NCBI RefSeq assembly: GCF_040869045.1
Contig: NC_090319.1
Coordinates: 52,362,779-52,426,778 of the forward strand
Reading direction: 5' to 3'
DNA: 64,000 nt
From: Eurosta solidaginis
Taxonomy: Eukaryota; Arthropoda; Insecta; Diptera; Tephritidae
The notes under the pieces were generated by a model that had not been told where the DNA came from, did not search any database, and worked only from the letters and a program-made list of their open reading frames with translations. Both the position numbers and the translations under genes were made by a program. Shown here piece by piece: positions 1 to 11,589 of this stretch; position 1 is the stretch's first letter, and every line of letters starts with the position of its first letter.

Positions 1-3000
1 GAAATAGTCTAGGAAAAGTTCAGAAATTACCCTGACGGGTTCCCGGACGAATCCTGAAAGCCATCTCTAAATGATCCCAAAAAAGTCCCGAAATGACCCT
101 GACTGGACCCCGAAAGGATCCCGAAAACTATCCAGAAATGATGCCGGAAATGTCCTCAAATGATCACCTAATAGTTCCGAAAAGACCCTGACGGGATCCC
201 GAACGGATCCCGACAACTATCTAGAAATGATGCCGAAAGGGCCCGCGAATGATCCCGTATTAGTCGAGAAAAAGTCCCGAAATGACCCCGACGGTATGCC
301 GGACGAATCCCAAAAACCATCCAGAAATGATGTCGGAAGGGACCCCAATGATCCCGAAAAAGTCCCGCAATTATTCCGACGGGAATCTGAACGGATACCG
401 AAAACCATCCAGAAGTGATGCCGGAACGGTCCTCAAATGCTCACCTAATAGTCCCAAAATGACCCTGAGGGCATCCCGGACAGAACCCGACGGGATGCCG
501 GACGAATCCCAAAAACCATCCAGAAATGATCTTGGGAGGGTCCCAAAATTATCCCGAAATAGTCTGGGAAAAGTCCAGAAATTACCCTGAAGGATCCCGG
601 ACGAATCCTGAAAACTAATCTTAAATGATGCCGAAAAAGTCCCGAAATGACCCTAATGGAACCCGGAAAGGATCCCGAAAACTAACCAGAAATGATGCCG
701 GAAAGGTCCTCAAATGATCTCCCAATAGTTCCGAAAAGACCCTGACGGGATCCCGAACGGATCCCGACAACTATGATATGAAATGATACCGAAAGGGCCC
801 GCAAATGATCCCGTATTAGTCGAGAAAAAGTCCCGAAATGACCCCGACGGTATGCCGGACGAATCCCAAAAACCATCCAGAAATGATGTCGGAAGGGACC
901 CCAATGATCCCGAAAAAGTCCCGCAATTATTCCGACGGGAATCTGAATGGATACCGAAAACCATCCAGAAGTGATGCCGGAACGGTCCTCAAATGCTCAC
1001 CTAATAGTCCCAAAATGACCCTGAGGGCATCCCGGACAAATCCCGAAATCCATCTAGAAATGATCTTGGGAAGGTCCCAAAATGATCCCGAAATAGTCTC
1101 GGAAAAGTCCAGAAATTACCCTGACGGGTTCCCGGACGAATCCTGAAAGCCATCCTTAAATGATCCCGAAAAAACCCCGAAATGACCCTGACGGGATCCC
1201 GAAAGGATTCCAAAAACTATCCAGAAATGATGCCGGAAAGGTCCTCAAATGATCCCCTAATAGTTCCGAAATGACCGTGACGGGATCCCGAACGGATCCC
1301 GACAACTATCGAGAAATTATGCCGAAAGGGTCCGCAAATGATCCCGTATTAGTCGAGAAAAAGTCCCGAAATGACCCCGACGGGATCCCGGACGAATCCC
1401 AAAAACCATCCAGAAATGATGCCGGTAGGTATCCCAAATGATCCCGAAATAATCCCGAAATGACCTCGTCGGCATCCCGGACGGATACCGAAAATTATCC
1501 AGAAATGATGCCGGAAAGGTCCACAAATGATCCCCTAATAGTCCCGAAATTACCCTGATGGGATCCCGGACGGATCCCGAAAACCATCCAGAAATGATGC
1601 CGGAAGAGCCCCCAAATGATCCCGAAAAAGTCCCCAAATGACCCCGACGATATCCCGGACGGATCCCGAAAACCATCCAGAAATGATGCCGGAAGAGCCC
1701 CCAAATGATCCCGAAAAAGTCCCCAAATGACCCCGACGAGATCCCGCACGGATCCCGAAAACCATACAGAAATGATGCCGGAAGAGCCCCAAATGATCCC
1801 GAAAAAGTCCCCAAATGACCCCGACATACTCCAGAAAAGGTACCGAAATGGCTCCGAGGGAATCAACGACGGATCGCGAAAACCATACAGAAATGATTCC
1901 GGAAGGATCCCAAAATGATCCCGAAATAGTCCGGAAATGACCCAGATGGGATCCCGGACGGATCCCGAAAACCATCCAGAAATGATGCCGAAAGGGTTAT
2001 CAAATGATCCCGTATTAGTCGCGAAAAAGTCCCGAAATGACCCCGACGGGATCCCGGACGGATCCCGAAAACCATCCAGAAATGATGCCGGATGAGCCCC
2101 AAAATGATCCCGAAAAAGTCCCCAAATGACCCCGACGAGATCCCGGACGGATCCCGAAAACCATCCAGAAATGATGCCGGAAGAGCCCCAAATGATCCCG
2201 AAAAAGGCCCCAAATGACCCCGCCGATATCCCGGACGGATCCCGAAAACCATCCAGAAATGATGCCGGAAGAGCCCCCAAATGATCCCGAAAAAGTCCCC
2301 AAATGACCCCGACATACTCCAGAAAAGGTACCGAAATGGCTCCGAGGGAATCAACGATGGATCGCGAAAACCATACAGAAATGATTCCGGAAGGATCCCA
2401 AAATGATCCCGAAATAGTCCGGAAATGACCCAGATGGGATCCCGGACGGATCCCGAAAACCATCCAGAAATGATGCCGAAAGGGTTATCAAATGATCCCG
2501 TATTAGTCGCGAAAAAGTCCCGAAATGACCCCGACGGGATCCCGGACGGATCCCGAAAACCATCCAGAAATGATGCAGGATGAGCCCCAAAATGATCCCG
2601 AAAAAGTCCCCAAATGACCCCGACGAGATCCCGGACGGATCCCGAAAACCATCCAGAAATGATGCCGGATGAACCCCAAAATGATCCCGAAAAAGTCCCC
2701 AAATGATCCCGACGAGATCCCGGACGGATCCCGAAAACCATCCAGAAATGATGCCGGAAGAGCCCCCAAATGATCCCGAAAAAGGCCCCAAATGACCCCG
2801 ACGATATCCCGGACGGATCCCGAAAACCTTCCAGAAATGATGCCGGAAGAGCCCCCAAATGATCCCGAAAAAGTCCCCATATGACCCCGACGAGATCCCG
2901 CACGGATCCCGAAAACCATCCAGAAATGATGCCGGAAGGGTCCCCAAATGATCGCGAAATAGTCCCGAAATGATTCTGGAATAGTCCCGAAAATGTTCCA

Positions 3001-3185
3001 AAATAACCCCGACGGGATCCCGGACGGATCCCGTAAACTATACAGAAATGATCCCGGAAGGGTCCCAAAATGATCCCGAAATAGTCCCGAAAAAGTCTCG
3101 AAATTACCCCGGCGTAATCCCGGACCGATCCCGAAAACCATCCAGAAATGATCCCGGAAGGGTCTCGATATGACCCTTACGGGAT
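1..3185. repeat. Tandem satellite, 89-bp unit with higher-order repeats
   Basis: A continuous tandem array built from phrases such as GATCCCGAAA, CCAGAAATGATGCC and CCCGGACGGATCCCG. The CCATCCAG anchor recurs at 1584, 1673 and 1762, giving an 89-bp unit. Larger units are also seen: the block at 227-590 returns 556 bp later at 783-1146, and the block near 1871 returns 488 bp later near 2359. The array runs off the left edge of the window, so its full size is unknown. The consensus lacks TTA, CTA and TCA, so the - strand is open in all three frames for hundreds of codons (up to 401 at 1863-3068). Because 89 is not a multiple of 3, each frame cycles through all three. I read these as open by composition, not as genes. 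Confidence 0.95.
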
Positions 3186-3590
3186 TACAAATAAGGTGAA
3201 GCTAATTATAAAACCATGTTAATAAGGCAGCAGGCGCATTGGAGCGAATAAAAAGTTAGATAGAAACATACAGGTAAAGCTAATAAAAGCGTGCTAATAA
3301 AAACAATTGATGGAGGGCGGATGGCGGGAGTAGAGGAGAGGACCACTGATCGTTCCTCCAAAATTGTCTAGATCTCGTTCTGTATGTACCAGATACCAAA
3401 AACTATTGATTTAGGAGAAAATTTAGATTGAATTATAAAAATTTATGGATTTTACACCAGAGGGTGATAAAGGGGGGCGGGCGGAGGGTGTCACTGCTTA
3501 CTTTGTAAGCCCTCGACTTATTTGACCCCTTGAGTCTGTGATATTGGTGAAGGCCAGTATAAGTAAAGTTATAATGTGTAAAAATTATGA
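3186..3590. other. Unassigned stretch after the satellite
   Basis: The satellite phrase stops abruptly near 3185. The following DNA contains short repeated words (AAGCTAAT, TGTTAATAA or TGCTAATAA) but no coding frame or recognisable element. It may be flank of the retroelement piece that starts near 3591. Confidence 0.4.
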
Positions 3591-3985
3591 AAAATAATTT
3601 CTCGAAGGGGTCGTGGGACCCCCACCCCTCTTTCCATGTTCGAAAAAAAATTTCGCTAGTAGACTACTGTCTGTGTCCCAAATTTCATCAAAATCCGTGT
3701 AGCCATTCTGGCGTGATTCAGTCGCAAAGACGAAAAAATATAATAATTAAATTATAACTGTTCCTAGGGGGCGGGGACCACGCCCTTTTTGAAAAATATA
3801 TAGCTAGTAGATCCTTCTAGACTATTGGCTATATGTGTGCAAAATTTCATCCAAATCGGTCCAGCCGTTCTTGCGTTATTGAGTCACAAAGACAAACGTC
3901 TGGACAAACATCCAAACATCCAAACATCCAAACATCCAAACATCCAAACATCTTAACATCCAAACTTTCCCATTTATAATATATA
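3591..3985 (+). mobile_element. Retroelement 3' end with octamer tail (RTE-like guess)
   Basis: Two diverged half-repeats of about 170 bp each carry the phrase AAATTTCATC(A/C)AAATC and, after it, CAGCCGTT-like and AGTC(G/A)CAAAGAC-like words. The second half ends in a short tandem octamer array and an A/T-rich end (TTTATAATATATATTAGAT). Insect RTE-type non-LTR elements commonly end with such a phrase followed by a short simple repeat. The class is inferred from this resemblance alone, since no RT coding sequence is present here. Confidence 0.45.
3906..3961 (+). repeat. Octamer microsatellite (AAACATCC)n
   Basis: About six copies of an 8-bp unit AAACATCC, the last ones drifting. It sits exactly at the 3' end of the retroelement-like sequence, so it is probably that element's tail. 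Confidence 0.85.
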
Positions 3986-4017
3986 TTAGATATTAGATTA
4001 ATAACGGCTAGATATTA

Positions 4018-4862
4018 ACACAGTATTTCACGCCTTTGCACATACGACTACTTCTGGCTAAAGCGTACTTAATACCTACGCTACTCCATGGTTGTGTGAT
4101 TTACTCAAACTGTGACTATCTGTGCAAGAACAAACTAAATGTTGTTTACAACAACATTGCTAGATATGTTTATGGGTTGAAAAGATTTGACCACGTATCT
4201 CAACATGCTGAAAGGTTGCTAAACATTTCTTTCGAAAATCTTTTAAAAGTCAAAACACTGTCCTTCCTCCATAAACTGATACACACGAAGGAACCTGACT
4301 ATCTATATCGTAAGCTTATTTTTCTGCAATCATCAAGATCGGTGCTTCTTCTTAAGCACATCAGATACCGCTCGCTAACCTCTGAGCGCCAATTCTTTGT
4401 TACTGCAATACGTCTTTGGAACTCGCTACCTACTAGTCTTCGACTCTTAAGTAATGCTCTGCACTTCAGAAAAGAGCTAACATCATTTTTTAACGACTCT
4501 TAAACTGGATCTCAAATTGTTGTTGTTAAAATGTTCATTTCTAAGTCCTTTTCCTTTCTCTGTGTCTTCTTTCTTTGTTTGTTAAATACTATTCAATCTA
4601 TAACCAGCCAAAGGTTATCATCACTACTGCTGTCTTTTAATATTTATTAACTACTTTTCTTTAGTTTTAAGATTTACATTTACATACATAAATATTTCAC
4701 TATTGTCCGCTATATTTAATTTAATTTGATTAATCTAATTTATTATTATAAATGTTCAATTTTTATAGCTCATGCTATTCATGACTAGCACTGTTAAATA
4801 ATTTGTCAAAATTGTTGTGCTAGGAACAAATTTTCAAATAAATACATACAATACATACATAT
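4018..4862 (+). mobile_element. 5'-truncated LINE copy, RT C-terminus plus 3' UTR
   Basis: The copy begins inside the reverse transcriptase thumb region and keeps the 3' UTR. The UTR ends in an AATAAATACATACAATACAT tail containing an AATAAA signal. The abrupt 5' truncation and intact 3' end are typical of target-primed reverse transcription. The clade looks like the CR1/L2/Jockey group because the protein ends without RNase H. Confidence 0.75.
4036..4503 (+). pseudogene. LINE reverse transcriptase C-terminal remnant (155 aa open)
   Basis: The 155-residue open frame ends in a phrase typical of CR1/Jockey-like RT C-termini: F..TAIRLWNSLPTSLR, then a HF.KELTSFF tail. An earlier NNIARYVYGLKRFDHVS segment resembles the RT thumb of the same elements. 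The YADD catalytic box and everything upstream are absent, so this is a dead 5'-truncated fragment. The ATG is incidental; the frame is a remnant of a longer ORF2. It is not a host gene. Confidence 0.8.
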
Positions 4863-7800
4863 TTCGATCGGTTATACAACACTATGTAAAATATATGAAA
4901 ATAAACATTGCTTCTCGCCTAGTATAGCTTATAGCGAGCACTCTGCCGTGAGCCAAGCACTTTCAAAACTTATACAAAGAAATTCTATGCATTATTTCTC
5001 GTTTGGCACGTGGATATTTAAATCTTTCTCACCTAGCTCAATTAGCTCAAGGAATTCCAGGACTATTGTGGTGTTAAGCGAAGCAAGATAATTGAAAACT
5101 AAGTATCTTGGCACAAAAAATATGTTAACTAGAAGACAGAAGGAAGCAAATGCAATAGAGATTTGATTTCGGAAGAAATGTTTTGTATAAAACTATTCCC
5201 GTGGGTGCTTGCAGAACCCCTGAGGCCTCGAATCAAAACTCACACTTATTTAATCTAGGCTCTGATATTAAGTTTAAAACTAAAGGGAAAAAGTAAGCAT
5301 CTATAAAAATAGCACTAACAAAATTGCCTAGTTTCATTTATGATTTACTGAGTTTTCCACATACATAGTTCGGCAACACCAGAACGCAAATTTTGATCCG
5401 TTTCTTACTAAAGCCTAGCTGCACTATACATTTTATTTCATTGCAATCAACAACATAATGCTAGAACCAAGAGCTTTGTAACCAAAAATAGGTTCACTAC
5501 GTTTGGTTGGTGAAAGACAAAGACTTATCCTATGTCAAAATATAGTACAATTTTTGGTTGCATGCACATATATTTGTTTGTTCAGCTTGAATTAAAGGAA
5601 AGTCTTCACTATATTTAGTAAAATTTTATATGGAACTAATAAAATAAAACAAAAATTTGGTCCTTTTTTTCGATGAATTTTGATCCCAAATGAAAACATG
5701 GTGTGGTAACCGTGTTCGCTTTACCGAAAATGTCTCACTTGTAGATACGAGGTTAACGAATAAACGGGACGATGTGTATATGCATATTATGCATAAGTTT
5801 CTACATAGGTATATTGTAATTTATTCTGTGAAAGTACATAATGTAAACAAATATATAATGTATAGCAAGAGGCAACACTTTTCTACTATTATCTTTACTT
5901 ATTTGCGCTTACAGTTCTTTATTTTTCAGTTTTGCCTTTTTCTAAACAACAGCTGTCGTGTGGTTATTTCGACATAACCACCCACTTTTATGGGTAAAAA
6001 AGTATCCGGCTACTTTCGCGGGTAGAATACCAAAAGGGTGTAAAAGTTGCCACATGATTTCGTTACCGTGGTGAAGAATGTTGTTACCACACTAGAATCG
6101 GGGCGTTAGAAGCACTTTTTCAAGCACGTAATGCGTATTTTTCACCACACTATGGTGGCCAACATGCTAGCGAAAATCTAAAAGCTGATAGAACTTTCTG
6201 TATCCTAAGTTGTTAACTTTGTTTGTCTGTGGTCTCTGCCAAACTACTCAGCTGATCACATCGGGGCACATATCAGATTCCATTCATTCGCGATATCTTT
6301 TTTCACGTTTCTGTTCAGTATTTGTTGCTGTAACCAAAAAAACATGTCCCAAAAGTCTCTGTGAGCAAGCCTCTGTTTAATGCGAATCCGTACGGAAGTA
6401 ATCGATAATAATTGTTGTTGCCCCTCATATCTTTGGGTAGTTGAATTTTAGTCGTCTGTTACGGGAGGCATGTTCACTGCGTAAATATTCTAAGTCCCTT
6501 GCTCCGATGAGGGGAATTAATTTTACTCACCACGGTTGTGCTGCGGCTTTACACCTCCTCACTTAACGCCAATCTTACTACACCGCAGAGCTTTTTTGCT
6601 TCCGATTATTATTTAAGGCTGCCTTATAAACTTAGAATGCAGCCATGATAAAATCTTAGTTCTCAAGGAATAACTCCAATTGATCACCAGACGTACCGTC
6701 TTCAGGCTTTTTGGCAAATACACTGCATAGAACTTTACATGCAGTACACGTGAGACGAGTTCAACTTTAAAAGAGTTCCACACTCGACATTCTGCTGTCA
6801 CATTACCCGTGTAGGTTTCCATTTGGAGGACCTCCAACACCAGAACTCAATATCTTCCGCTGATATTTTTTCTTGTATTTGGGGATAGTTTCTCCGCTTA
6901 AGGTTTTATTTCAATTGACTTTCGAATGCTGAAGATTGCTGTTATGACATATGCGGTACCGTATTCTAGGCTCAGACGTCGAGTTACATCCCTAGGTAAG
7001 GTTTGGCTGTCGTGGCTACCCCGAGCAAGGCCTTGGGCACATTAACGCTCATTGTCATGCCTCTTGCAGCCGGTTTTTCTCTACATCTTGCCTCGAATTT
7101 TGACAGGCATAACTCCATGCCGTCACTGACTAATAATATTCCTTTTAGTCATTTATTGACTTGGTGGCGGAGGAGGTAGGCATGATCGCAGTTTCAGGTA
7201 TGAAAGACACACGCAACGATTTTGAGCGTTAGTTTTAAAAATTATTGAATATCGTTTTTAGCCTCTAGGACAGGATCGGTGTTGAAAGTAGAGATATGTT
7301 ACCAATTTACCGACTCTGTTGCTATATTAACGCACTAATGATAGCAACCCACCCAAGGATTATATCTGAACGACGCAGATGTATCAAGCATGTCGCATTA
7401 GTTTAATATCACTCCAGTACAGTTATATTAAAGGCAACTATAAAGTTGGACTCTGAATTAGGCGATATATTCCAGACTTTTAAAGAAAGTAAGGGTGGTG
7501 ATCAATCGGACTGATGCAAGGACGTACGGAAGGGCCTGACAAGTGTTCGCTGTCTAGTGGTAGCCTACATCCACTTTTCGGTTGAGGCATCAAATTTTAT
7601 CTCCTTACACAAATTGTAAGACGGTTGAATCTGCTTATTTATTTTCCGCATATCCTGCCTCACCATCCCTCCGCTTGTATACGCTCATTCAAATCCCATG
7701 AGCTACATCTAAAATACAAGTGCACTCTTTTCAATTCTTTATAACACGTAACAACAGCTATCCAAAATAGCAGCCAGCATAAGAAATGTCCTTGCAACAA

Positions 7801-8330
7801 CAACTACCTACAACAATAACAAGTGGTGCTAAGCAACGGAAAGTCAAGCCAGAAGTCTAGTATTATTCAAGAGGAAAGTTAAGTGAATTGGAGTTGAGTT
7901 GGTTGAAGCGCGATTGACTAAAATACAGTAAAGGAAGAAGAACAAATGCTTTAGAGATGAGTCGGGCTAAATTTAAGATGATACTGAAGCTATAGATTAG
8001 AATTGAAACGATGAGGTAACTAACTGCGTTTGTGTTTCTATTGTTCAACGAAAGAGTGCAATGAATTTCGCAGTGAAACTGTAATTGAAGTTGCTTTGTA
8101 AATTAATGAAGATGGTAGCAAAAGAAATCGAAAGCCAAATCATTTTAAGTGGACACTTGAAATGTTGCAAAAGCAAATCGCCAAAAATTTTAATAGAATT
8201 AAGTTTGAAAATTGTGGTTGGTAATTTTGTGCACTGTCCTTAAGAAAAAGCGCAATGAAGCACTAGTAGCTACTAGTAATAGCTCAGGTAGACCCAAGTG
8301 CGTTGAGTTCCCAAAGGAAACTTTTTTAGT
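4863..8330. other. 3.5 kb without recognisable genes
   Basis: I find no coding exon, element end or tandem array I can name. Open frames are short (at most 95 codons at 5690-5977) and biased to A/T-rich residues, as expected by chance. A segment at about 6950-7200 is less A/T-rich and could be a decayed element, but no motif supports a class. Confidence 0.5.
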
Positions 8331-8400
8331 AAAGAGGAGGAGAAGCTCAGCCTAAAATCTCTTCGGAGGTTATCGCGCCTTACATTTACTTTTATTTTTT
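8331..8400 (+). mobile_element. tRNA-derived SINE, 3' tail fragment
   Basis: This matches the last ~60 bp of the SINE copies at 23632 and 40635: AGAAGCTC(A/G)GCCTAAAAT, then CTTCGGAGGTTATCGCGC and CTTACAT. It ends in a T/A-rich tail (TTTACTTTTATTTTTT). The body and promoter are missing, so it is a strongly 5'-truncated copy. Confidence 0.85.
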
Positions 8401-8435
8401 TATTTAATTACTGGTACCTAAATTATTGTTCTTGT

Positions 8436-8695
8436 TGCAACAGTTACCGTAACTATTGTAACCGAATTTATTGTTACCGTTACTTTTGTTACCGTTACCA
8501 TTGTTACCTTTGCCATTGCTACCGTAACGATTGTTACCGTTTCTATTGTTACCTGACAAATATTACCGTAACTATTGTTACTGTAACTATTTGTTACTAA
8601 GGATAATTTTGTTACTAATGTTATCGCACATTATTACTGTACTTATTGTTACTGTAGCTACTGTTACCGTAACTATGGCTACCGTTAGTTAATTT
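8436..8695. repeat. 15-bp minisatellite, GTTACCGTWACYATT
   Basis: Imperfect tandem copies of a 15-bp unit around GTTACCGT-AC-ATT, such as GTTACCGTTACCATT and GCTACCGTAACGATT. The GTTACC core is shared with the distinct array at 18062-18466. Confidence 0.85.
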
Positions 8696-8744
8696 AACTA
8701 TTTTTATCATAACACTTAGAGACCAATTGCAAGGCGAACAGCGG

Positions 8745-8830
8745 GGCATTCATATGGCTGAGTGGTTAAAGGCATTTGCCTTTACACTGGGATGAATGTT
8801 GGAGAGTCGAGTTCAATACTCAGCTCCCGA
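8745..8830 (+). other. tRNA-Ser/Leu-like sequence (SINE head or tRNA pseudogene)
   Basis: Contains TGGCTGAGTGGTTAAAGGC, which matches the internal promoter A box of class II tRNAs. About 45 bp later a degraded B box reads GAGTTCAATACTC. The middle AAAGGCATTTGCCTTT makes its own hairpin, so a normal anticodon arm cannot be drawn. I read it as a tRNA-derived SINE head or pseudogene, not a working tRNA. Confidence 0.45.
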
Positions 8831-9120
8831 GAAGCTAGCTACTGAAGAAGTGAAATTCAGAAACATGTCCTAGTAACAATCGCCGTTTGTGAACTTTGCA
8901 ATTTCTCTATAATTAGCAATAACAAAAACCATTGTATAAAGCAATTTGAGACAGTCTCGCTAATTACATACATATATTTATACTCAGTTGAGCAGAGCTC
9001 ACAGAGTATATTAAGTTTGATTGGATAACGGTTGGTTGTACATATATAAAGGAATCGAGATAGATATAGACTTCCATATATCAAAATAATCAGGATCGAA
9101 AAAAAATTTGATTGAGCCAT

Positions 9121-9146
9121 GTCCGTCCGTCCGTCCGTCCGTCCGT
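9121..9146 (+). repeat. (GTCC)n microsatellite
   Basis: Six perfect GTCC units inside the left part of DINE-like copy 1. Copy 2 has three or four units in reverse complement near 15040-15055, and copy 3 a degraded version near 45078. Confidence 0.95.
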
Positions 9147-10289
9147 TAACACGATAACTTGAGTAAATTTTGAGGTATCTTGATGAAATTTGGTACGTAG
9201 GTTCCTGAGCACTCCTCTCAGATCGCTATTTAAAATGAACGATATCGGACTATAACCACGCCCACTTTTTCGATATCGAAAATTTCGAAAAACCGAAAAA
9301 GTGCGATAATTTATTACAAAAGACCGATAAAGCGACGAAACTTGGTAGATGATTTGAACTTATGACGCAAAATAGAAAATTAGTAAAATTTTGGACAATG
9401 GGCGTGGCACCGCCCACTTTTAAAAGAAGGTAATTTAAAAGTTTTGCAAGCTGTAATTTGGCAGTCGTTGAAGATATCATGATGAAATTTAGCAGGAACG
9501 TTACTCTTATTACTATATGTACGCTTAATAAAAATTAGCAAAATCGGAGAAGGACCACGCCCACTTTTAAAAAAAAAATTTTTTTAAAGTAAAATTTTAA
9601 CAAAAAATTTAATATATTTACAGTACATAAGTAAATTATATCAAGATTCAACTCCAGTAATGATATGGTGCAACAAAATACAAAAATAAAAGAAAATTTA
9701 AAAATGGGCATGGCTCCGCCCTTTTTCATTTAATTTGTCTAGGATACTTTTAACGCCATAAGTCGAACAAAAATTAACCAATCCTTTTGAAATTTGGTAG
9801 TGGCATAGATTTTATGGCGTTAACTGTTTTCTGTGAAAATGGGCGAAATCGGTTGATGCCACGCCCAGTTTTTATACACAGTCGTCCGTCTGTCCTTCCG
9901 CATGGCCGTTAACTCGATAACTTGAGCAAAAATCGATATAACTTTACTAAACTCAGTTCACGTACTTATCTGAACCCACTTTATCTTGGTATGAAAAATG
10001 AACGAAATCCGACTATAACCACGCCCACTTTTTCGATATCGAAAATTGCGAAAAATGAAAAATATGCCATAATTCTATACCAAATACGAAAAAAGGGATG
10101 AAATATGGTAAGGTAAGGATTGTTTTATTGACGCGAAATATAACTTTAGAAAAAACTTTATAAAATGGTTGTGACACCTACCATATTAAGTAGAAGAAAA
10201 TGAAAAAGTTCTGCAGGGCGAAATAAAAAACCCTTAAAATCTTGGCAGGTATTACATATATAAATAAATTAGCGGTATCCAACAGATGA

Positions 10290-11075
10290 TGTTCTGGGTC
10301 ACCCTGGTCCACATTTTGGTCGATATCTGGAAAACGCCTTCACATATACAACTACCACCACTCCCTTTTAAAACTCTCATTAATACCTTTAATTTGATAC
10401 CCATATCGTACAAACTCATTCTAGAGTCACCCCTGGTCCACCTTTATGGCGATATTTCGAAAAGGCGAACACCTATAGAACGAAGGCCCACTCCCTTTTA
10501 AAAATACTCATTAACACCTTTCATTTGATACCCATATCGTACAAACAAAGTCTAGAGTCACCCCTGGTCCACCTTTATTGCGATACCTCGAAAATGCGTC
10601 CACCTATAGAACTAAGGCCCACTCCCTCTTAAAATACTCATTAACTCCTTTTGTTTGATACCCATATTGCACAAACGAATTCTAGAGTCACCCCTGGCCC
10701 ACCTTTATGGCGATATCTCGAAACGGCGTCCACCTATAGAACTAAGGCCCACTCTTTAAAATACTCATTAACACCTTTCGTTTGATGCCCATATTGTGCA
10801 AACAAATTCTAGGGTCACCCCTGGGCCACCTTTATGGCGATATCTCGAAACGGCGTCCACCTATCGAACTAAGGATTACTCCCTTTTAAAATGCTCATTA
10901 ACACCTTTCATTTGATACCCATATCGTACAAACGCATTCTAGAGTCAACCCTGATCCACTTTTATGGCGATATCCCTAAATGGCGTCCACCTATAGAACT
11001 ATGGCCCACTCCCTCATAAAATACTCTTTAATGCCTTTCATTTGATACACATGTCATACAAACACATTCCAGGGT
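10290..11075 (+). repeat. ~130-bp minisatellite core of DINE-like copy 1
   Basis: About six diverged copies of a 126-130-bp unit. The CCTTTATGGCGATAT anchor recurs near 10441, 10571, 10701 and 10827. Units include CTAGAGTCACCCCTGGTCC, TTTGATACCCATAT and AAAATACTCATTAACACC. Units are more diverged here than in the inverted copy 2. Confidence 0.9.
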
Positions 11076-11183
11076 TTCCCTCGGTTCATTTTCCTACATG
11101 GTTATTTTCCCTTATGTTGTCACCATAGCTCTCAACTGAGTATGTAATGTTCGGTTACACCCGAACTTAACCTTCCTTACTTG

Positions 11184-11500
11184 TTATCATAGCTATTGCG
11201 ACTTCAACCATTTAAAGTGGCCGTTGTGACATCGTAACCAGCCTCTAGCTGCTTCAATCAGTTCTAGCCTTTATCTTCACAATATTATTCAGAGACCTTT
11301 AAACGTGGGTTATGGACCATTTTCCAGTTAATGCCGCACATTGGTATAACATATGTTGCACACTCTCCACCATCTACTCTTAGAACATCTGCGGCTGTGA
11401 CTATAAATACGTGAGCTGATGTCGATCATAATTTCGTTTCTACCTGTTAACTAAAGTACAGTAACAATCCTTACCATGAACGCTATTTTCGTTGTCATAT
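11184..11500. other. Unassigned spacer
   Basis: Sits between the end of DINE-like copy 1 and a SINE head. No coding frame or named repeat is seen. Confidence 0.5.
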
Positions 11501-11578
11501 GGCGGCCGCCGTGCTGTGATGGTAGCGTGCTCCATCCATCACACCGAAGATCCTGGGTTCACGCCCGGGGAAAAGCAG
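11501..11578 (+). mobile_element. tRNA-derived SINE, 5' head only
   Basis: GGCGGCCGCCGTG, GTGATGGTAGCGTGCTCC (A-box region) and CTGGGTTCACGCCCGGGG (B-box region) match the head of the complete SINE at 40635. Homology stops right after the B box, and LINE-A-like sequence follows. A head without a tail is unusual for retrotransposition and suggests later deletion or rearrangement. Confidence 0.8.
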
Positions 11579-11589
11579 CCTCCAACAAG

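Larger units (their letters stand above)
8979..11183 (+). mobile_element. DINE/Helitron-like element, copy 1
   Basis: A 2.2-kb non-coding repeat. The left end has TATACTCAGTTGAGC and the right end the inverse GCTCTCAACTGAGTATG, forming subterminal inverted repeats. A (GTCC)n microsatellite follows the left block, and a ~130-bp minisatellite occupies the right third. Near the right end GTTCGGTTACACCCGAAC folds into a 6-bp stem, followed by a CTTACTTG|TT terminus. Subterminal repeats, a (GTCY)n core, central minisatellites and a 3' hairpin are the known layout of DINE-1-type Helitrons. The class is therefore a reasoned inference. Phrases such as CGATATCGAAAA and CCACGCCCACTTTT recur throughout. 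No transposase is present, so it would depend on proteins made elsewhere. Confidence 0.7.

Noticed and set aside
1317..3141. Long - strand open frames (165-401 residues) over the satellite
   Set aside because: They occur in all three frames because the unit lacks the relevant trinucleotides. They repeat with the satellite and have no start context, domain or splice sites.
4036..4503. Host gene of 155 residues
   Set aside because: The C-terminal pattern is that of LINE reverse transcriptases, and a LINE-type 3' UTR and tail follow.
8436..8695. CRISPR-like array
   Set aside because: Units are contiguous without unique spacers, and the DNA is eukaryotic. The same applies to the other arrays.
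8745..8830. Functional tRNA-Ser/Leu gene
   Set aside because: The A box is good but the B box is degraded and no anticodon arm can be drawn.
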